Positions 61,128-64,000 of a stretch of DNA of 64,000 bases are shown here, piece after piece. The position numbers and the translations under genes are program-made. Under the pieces are notes generated by a model, which was not told where the DNA came from, did not search any database, and saw only the letters and a list, made by a program, of their open reading frames with translations. Every line of letters starts with the position of its first letter. Position 1 is the first letter of the stretch. Location: positions 62,001 through 126,000 of the forward strand of contig NZ_MRCM01000012.1 of NCBI RefSeq assembly GCF_002303885.1. The letters run 5' to 3'. Origin of the DNA: Flavobacterium sp. ACN2. GTDB lineage: Bacteria > Bacteroidota > Bacteroidia > Flavobacteriales > Flavobacteriaceae.

Positions 61128-63524
61128 TTAAAATTTATTTAAGGTATAGTTGAGTTTTATATAAAAGGCTCTTCCAGGCTTTTGAGCCGCAAAATTGTCA
61201 TAAACCTGTTCGTCAAAAACATTTCGGGCGTCAAAACTGACTGTAATCTGTTTGTTCGGAAAAACATAGCTCAAACCTAAATCTTGCGGAAATTGCGCTG
61301 TAGTTCTGTCGGTTTCTAACCATGAAGTATAAAATGGCGCAACATAACCGCAGTAGTAATACAAATTAAGTTCTGATTTGCTCTGAATTACATTTCTAAA
61401 ATTGTACTGCAGATTGGCATTCAAATTAAAGAAAGGCTCATTAGGAAGCTGTTTGTTGTAATTCGGAAGAACATTCCCGTTTTTATCGTATTTGTCTTTA
61501 AACAGCGAATTGAATTTGGAAAGATTCATCCCAGCAAAAAAGCGATTGTGGTAAGAATATTGAAAAGAAGCTTCAAAACCAACAGACTGTGCTTTTCCTA
61601 AATTGACAAACGGAGAAGCTTGAATGGCTTCATTTACACGGTCACTAATCTGACGGACAATTTTATCTTCGGTATTTCTCCAAAAAGCATTTCCTGAAAC
61701 GGTAAGCTTATGATTATTCATTTCGTAAGGACCAAATCGCAAGCCAGCATTAAAATTATTGCTCTGTTCAGGTTTTAGACCAGAATTACTGATGATATTT
61801 TCTCCAGGATTACCAAATATTTCATTTTCTGAAGGAAGTCTGATTGCTTTTTCAGCAGAAGCCATCACCATTACTTTTGGAAGAATAGAATAAGAAGCGG
61901 CAATTCCGTAACCCGTATAATTTGTTCTTTTAGAAGTAACAACTTCTTTTACGACATTCTGACCATTTTCGGTTACAACTTGCGGATCTCGCTGTTCATT
62001 TTTGAGATTGTAGTTTTTTACGAAAAGATTGGCTCTCATTCGAGATTGAAACGCCGTCATTTCATAAGCAAAAGAAGAAACAGTCTTGGCTAAATCTCTA
62101 GTAATGATAAAGTTTCGTGTAATTTCGGGTTGCATTTCATCAAAATCATTTCGATCAAGAATATAGGTCATTACATTAACCAATACTTTATGATTTTCGG
62201 TTATCGAATAGCTTAAACCCGCTCGAGTATTAAAAATATCCGATTTCATATGGTTGATAGTAGGCGCGCCTTGTTGTGCTCCAGTATTGGTTAGAATGGG
62301 TTGGCCGTAGAGACCAAGTGCTTTTTCGCCATTCCAATTGTAATTCCATTTTACGGTATCGTTGATCACATCGTTTCTATGACTATAAACAGTAATAAGA
62401 GAAAAATCAAGGTTTTTAATTAGAAAGTCTTTTTTGCTGTAATTCAAACTAAAAACATTTGCTGCAGATTCGCTAAAACGTCCTTTATAAGGTTTTGTCA
62501 TATATTGTCCATGCTGAATCTGATTGTAATCTTGAGATCCATTATAGCTAATAAGAAGATTGTCTGCCCAATCTACATTGGTAAAACCAGCTTCTAATCT
62601 TCCTCCAAAAGATCGATACATGCTTTCAAATCGCTTGGCGCGAATGTATTCGTAACGTCCGTTTGGCGCTATGTTGTAAACCCATTTTCCCCAAACTTCA
62701 TAATCATTATCAGAGTAATTTTGAAAAGCATTTGCCTTTACTGTGAATCCGTTTTTATCTCTAAAAGAAGCATTAACATTAGATTGAACGGTATTAAAAG
62801 AACCGTAAGAAACAGAAGCATTCAAACTATTTTTGGCACCTTTTTTCAAAATGACATTAATTGCACCTCCAAGCGAATCATCTGCTAAATAAGCAGGAAC
62901 TACTCCTTTAAAAACTTCAATTCTTTCAATTAATGCAGGTGGAATGCTATTTAAGCTAAAAGAGGCCCCATAAGTCTGAATTGGAACTCCGTCAATAAAA
63001 ATTCTGATGGCATTTCCAGACATTCCGTTGATATTGTAAGTAACAGCAGAACCTAAACCTCCATTTTGTCTGATTCTTACACCTCCCGAACGGTCTAATA
63101 AATCGTTGGTTTGCAAGTTTCTTTTTGCCGCTTCTTGGGTTTCAATCACGTTAACAGCAAAACCTTTTTCTATAATGTCTTTTTTGAAGGTCTTTTTTTC
63201 AATTTTTACTTCTTTAAGCGCTTTCGGATCTGTTATTTTTTCTAATGCAATATTGATCTGGTGCAACGGACGATTAACAGAGATATTTATTGTTTTCGGT
63301 TTAGCCTCCATAGAAGAAATTTCTAAGTTGTAGCTTCCGTAAGCCAAACCTTTTATTTCAAACTGACCGTCATTGTCAACTACAACAAACTTTTTCGTTC
63401 CTGCAACTTGAACCGATGCACCAAAAGCGGTTTCGTTATTAGCAAAATAGACTTTTCCAGTAATTTTTCCGGTTTGTGACCAAGCCGAAATGGTAAATAA
63501 AAATAGAAGTAAAACTGTTCTCAT
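61128..63524 (-). CDS. TonB-dependent outer-membrane receptor, iron/siderophore type
   Basis: A 798-aa outer-membrane receptor (signal peptide to ISAWSQ). An N-terminal carboxypeptidase-regulatory-like domain (about 18-95, GKITGKVYFANNETAFGASVQV) precedes the plug (about 110-225, LLDRSGGVRIRQNGGLGSAVTYNINGMSGNAIRIFIDGVPI, IERIEVFKGVVPAYLADDSLGGAINVILKKG), then the barrel with AEKAIRLPSENEIFG and a C-terminal region FDARNVFDEQVYDNFAAQKPGRAFYIKLNYTL. Its size and layout fit siderophore or heme receptors rather than SusC proteins, and it lacks a SusD. A -7 element TAAGTTTG lies 26 nt upstream of the ATG. It forms an operon with the DUF4374 gene. Confidence 0.9.
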   Translation of the reverse strand: MRTVLLLFLFTISAWSQTGKITGKVYFANNETAFGASVQVAGTKKFVVVDNDGQFEIKGLAYGSYNLEISSMEAKPKTINISVNRPLHQINIALEKITDPKALKEVKIEKKTFKKDIIEKGFAVNVIETQEAAKRNLQTNDLLDRSGGVRIRQNGGLGSAVTYNINGMSGNAIRIFIDGVPIQTYGASFSLNSIPPALIERIEVFKGVVPAYLADDSLGGAINVILKKGAKNSLNASVSYGSFNTVQSNVNASFRDKNGFTVKANAFQNYSDNDYEVWGKWVYNIAPNGRYEYIRAKRFESMYRSFGGRLEAGFTNVDWADNLLISYNGSQDYNQIQHGQYMTKPYKGRFSESAANVFSLNYSKKDFLIKNLDFSLITVYSHRNDVINDTVKWNYNWNGEKALGLYGQPILTNTGAQQGAPTINHMKSDIFNTRAGLSYSITENHKVLVNVMTYILDRNDFDEMQPEITRNFIITRDLAKTVSSFAYEMTAFQSRMRANLFVKNYNLKNEQRDPQVVTENGQNVVKEVVTSKRTNYTGYGIAASYSILPKVMVMASAEKAIRLPSENEIFGNPGENIISNSGLKPEQSNNFNAGLRFGPYEMNNHKLTVSGNAFWRNTEDKIVRQISDRVNEAIQASPFVNLGKAQSVGFEASFQYSYHNRFFAGMNLSKFNSLFKDKYDKNGNVLPNYNKQLPNEPFFNLNANLQYNFRNVIQSKSELNLYYYCGYVAPFYTSWLETDRTTAQFPQDLGLSYVFPNKQITVSFDARNVFDEQVYDNFAAQKPGRAFYIKLNYTLNKF

Positions 63525-63549
63525 ATTGAGTCTGCAAATAAAAGTGCTG

Positions 63550-63557
63550 CAAACTTA
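63550..63557 (-). promoter_or_regulatory. Bacteroidota -7 element for the TonB receptor
   Basis: On the minus strand TAAGTTTG matches TAnnTTTG, about 26 nt before the start codon. The AT-rich stretch next to it (63560-63582) could hold a Fur-type operator, but I cannot define one. Confidence 0.5.
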
Positions 63558-63659
63558 TATGATAATTTAAATTTAATCTAAATAAAGCAATTAGAAGATC
63601 ATTAGAATTGAGTGGAGGATTCTAATGTTATTTTAATGTTGTTTTTGAGTTACGAGTTG

Positions 63660-63950
63660 TGAGATGTTAGATGTTAGATGTGAGATGTGAGTTGTGAGAT
63701 GTGAATAGGGAATTTGTGTTGTCCTCCTGAGCGAAGTCGAAGGATATGTACAAAGTGGATTTTTTAATCTCGCAAAAGTCGCGAAGTCGTAAACTTTGAA
63801 TTAAAAAAACTTAAAAGAACAGGAAATAAACTTCGCGTCTTCGCGACTTTGCGAGATTATTTCATTCCAATTATCAATACTATACTTTGCGTATATTCTT
63901 CGAATTCGCTCAGGAAGACAGTCGAATTATCATTTCACATCTCACATTTG
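63660..63950. repeat. Triply nested inverted repeat
   Basis: Three layers: TGTGAGATGTGAA (63693-63705) with TTCACATCTCACA (63934-63946); then 63721-63747 (GTCCTCCTGAGCGAAG...) with 63893-63919, 24 of 27 matching; then AATCTCGCAAAAGTCGCGAAG (63766-63786) with CTTCGCGACTTTGCGAGATT (63839-63858), one base shorter. No gene is supported between 63525 and 64000. Near the left end GAGATGT-type heptamers are repeated. Confidence 0.88.
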
Positions 63951-64000
63951 ACGTTTCACCATTTACAATTTATAAGAGAAGTTTTTAGACTTAACAACTT

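Overview
The window looks like a chromosomal segment of a Flavobacterium-type member of the Bacteroidota. The DNA is AT-rich. Translation starts lack Shine-Dalgarno sequences, and a few promoters show the TAnnTTTG -7 element. Lipoproteins, a SusC/SusD pair, a LytTR two-component system and a DUF4374/TonB-receptor pair are all typical of the group. No tRNA, rRNA, CRISPR array, insertion sequence or prophage was seen. Function calls come from reading protein motifs by eye; no database search was run.

Layout. (1) About 1-21 kb, all plus strand: a series of exported carbohydrate-active proteins. They are a partial alpha/beta-hydrolase esterase, a GH95 alpha-L-fucosidase/galactosidase, an MGH1-like (alpha/alpha)6 lipoprotein, a GH78 alpha-L-rhamnosidase, a BNR/Asp-box lipoprotein, an exported sugar-isomerase-fold protein, a GH67-like uronidase-type enzyme and two GH2 enzymes, one of 1175 aa with malectin and CBM domains. 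The sugars implied (Fuc or L-Gal, Rha, uronic acid, Gal) fit a pectin-like side chain. (2) 21-24 kb: three small housekeeping or unknown genes. (3) 24-58 kb: a cluster whose activities match the stepwise removal of N-glycans, most like plant-type ones. It holds two GH29 fucosidases, a NagB-PIG-L fusion, a LytS/LytTR pair on the minus strand, two GH92 alpha-mannosidases, an SSS sugar symporter, a GH130 Man-GlcNAc phosphorylase-like protein, a CBM9-like protein, an uncharacterised TIM-barrel lipoprotein, a glycosylasparaginase, GH20, GH35, GH3, SusC/SusD, a second BNR protein and an M28 peptidase. No classical endoglycosidase (GH18, GH85) or PNGase was recognised in the window. (4) 58-64 kb: a divergent HxlR regulator/NmrA-like reductase pair, then a minus-strand TonB receptor with a DUF4374 lipoprotein (probable iron/siderophore uptake).

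The most unusual sequence-level feature is in the intergenic gaps. Most gaps of more than about 100 bp hold long imperfect or perfect inverted repeats from at least six recurring families. Several are nested like Russian dolls, with one repeat family sitting inside the loop of another. A GC-rich element at 14.7 kb and a branched fold at 21.2 kb stand out.

The strongest functional proposal is the plant-type N-glycan locus, with the TIM-barrel/CBM9-like pair (36.3-38.4 kb) and the two paralogous BNR proteins as its least explained parts.
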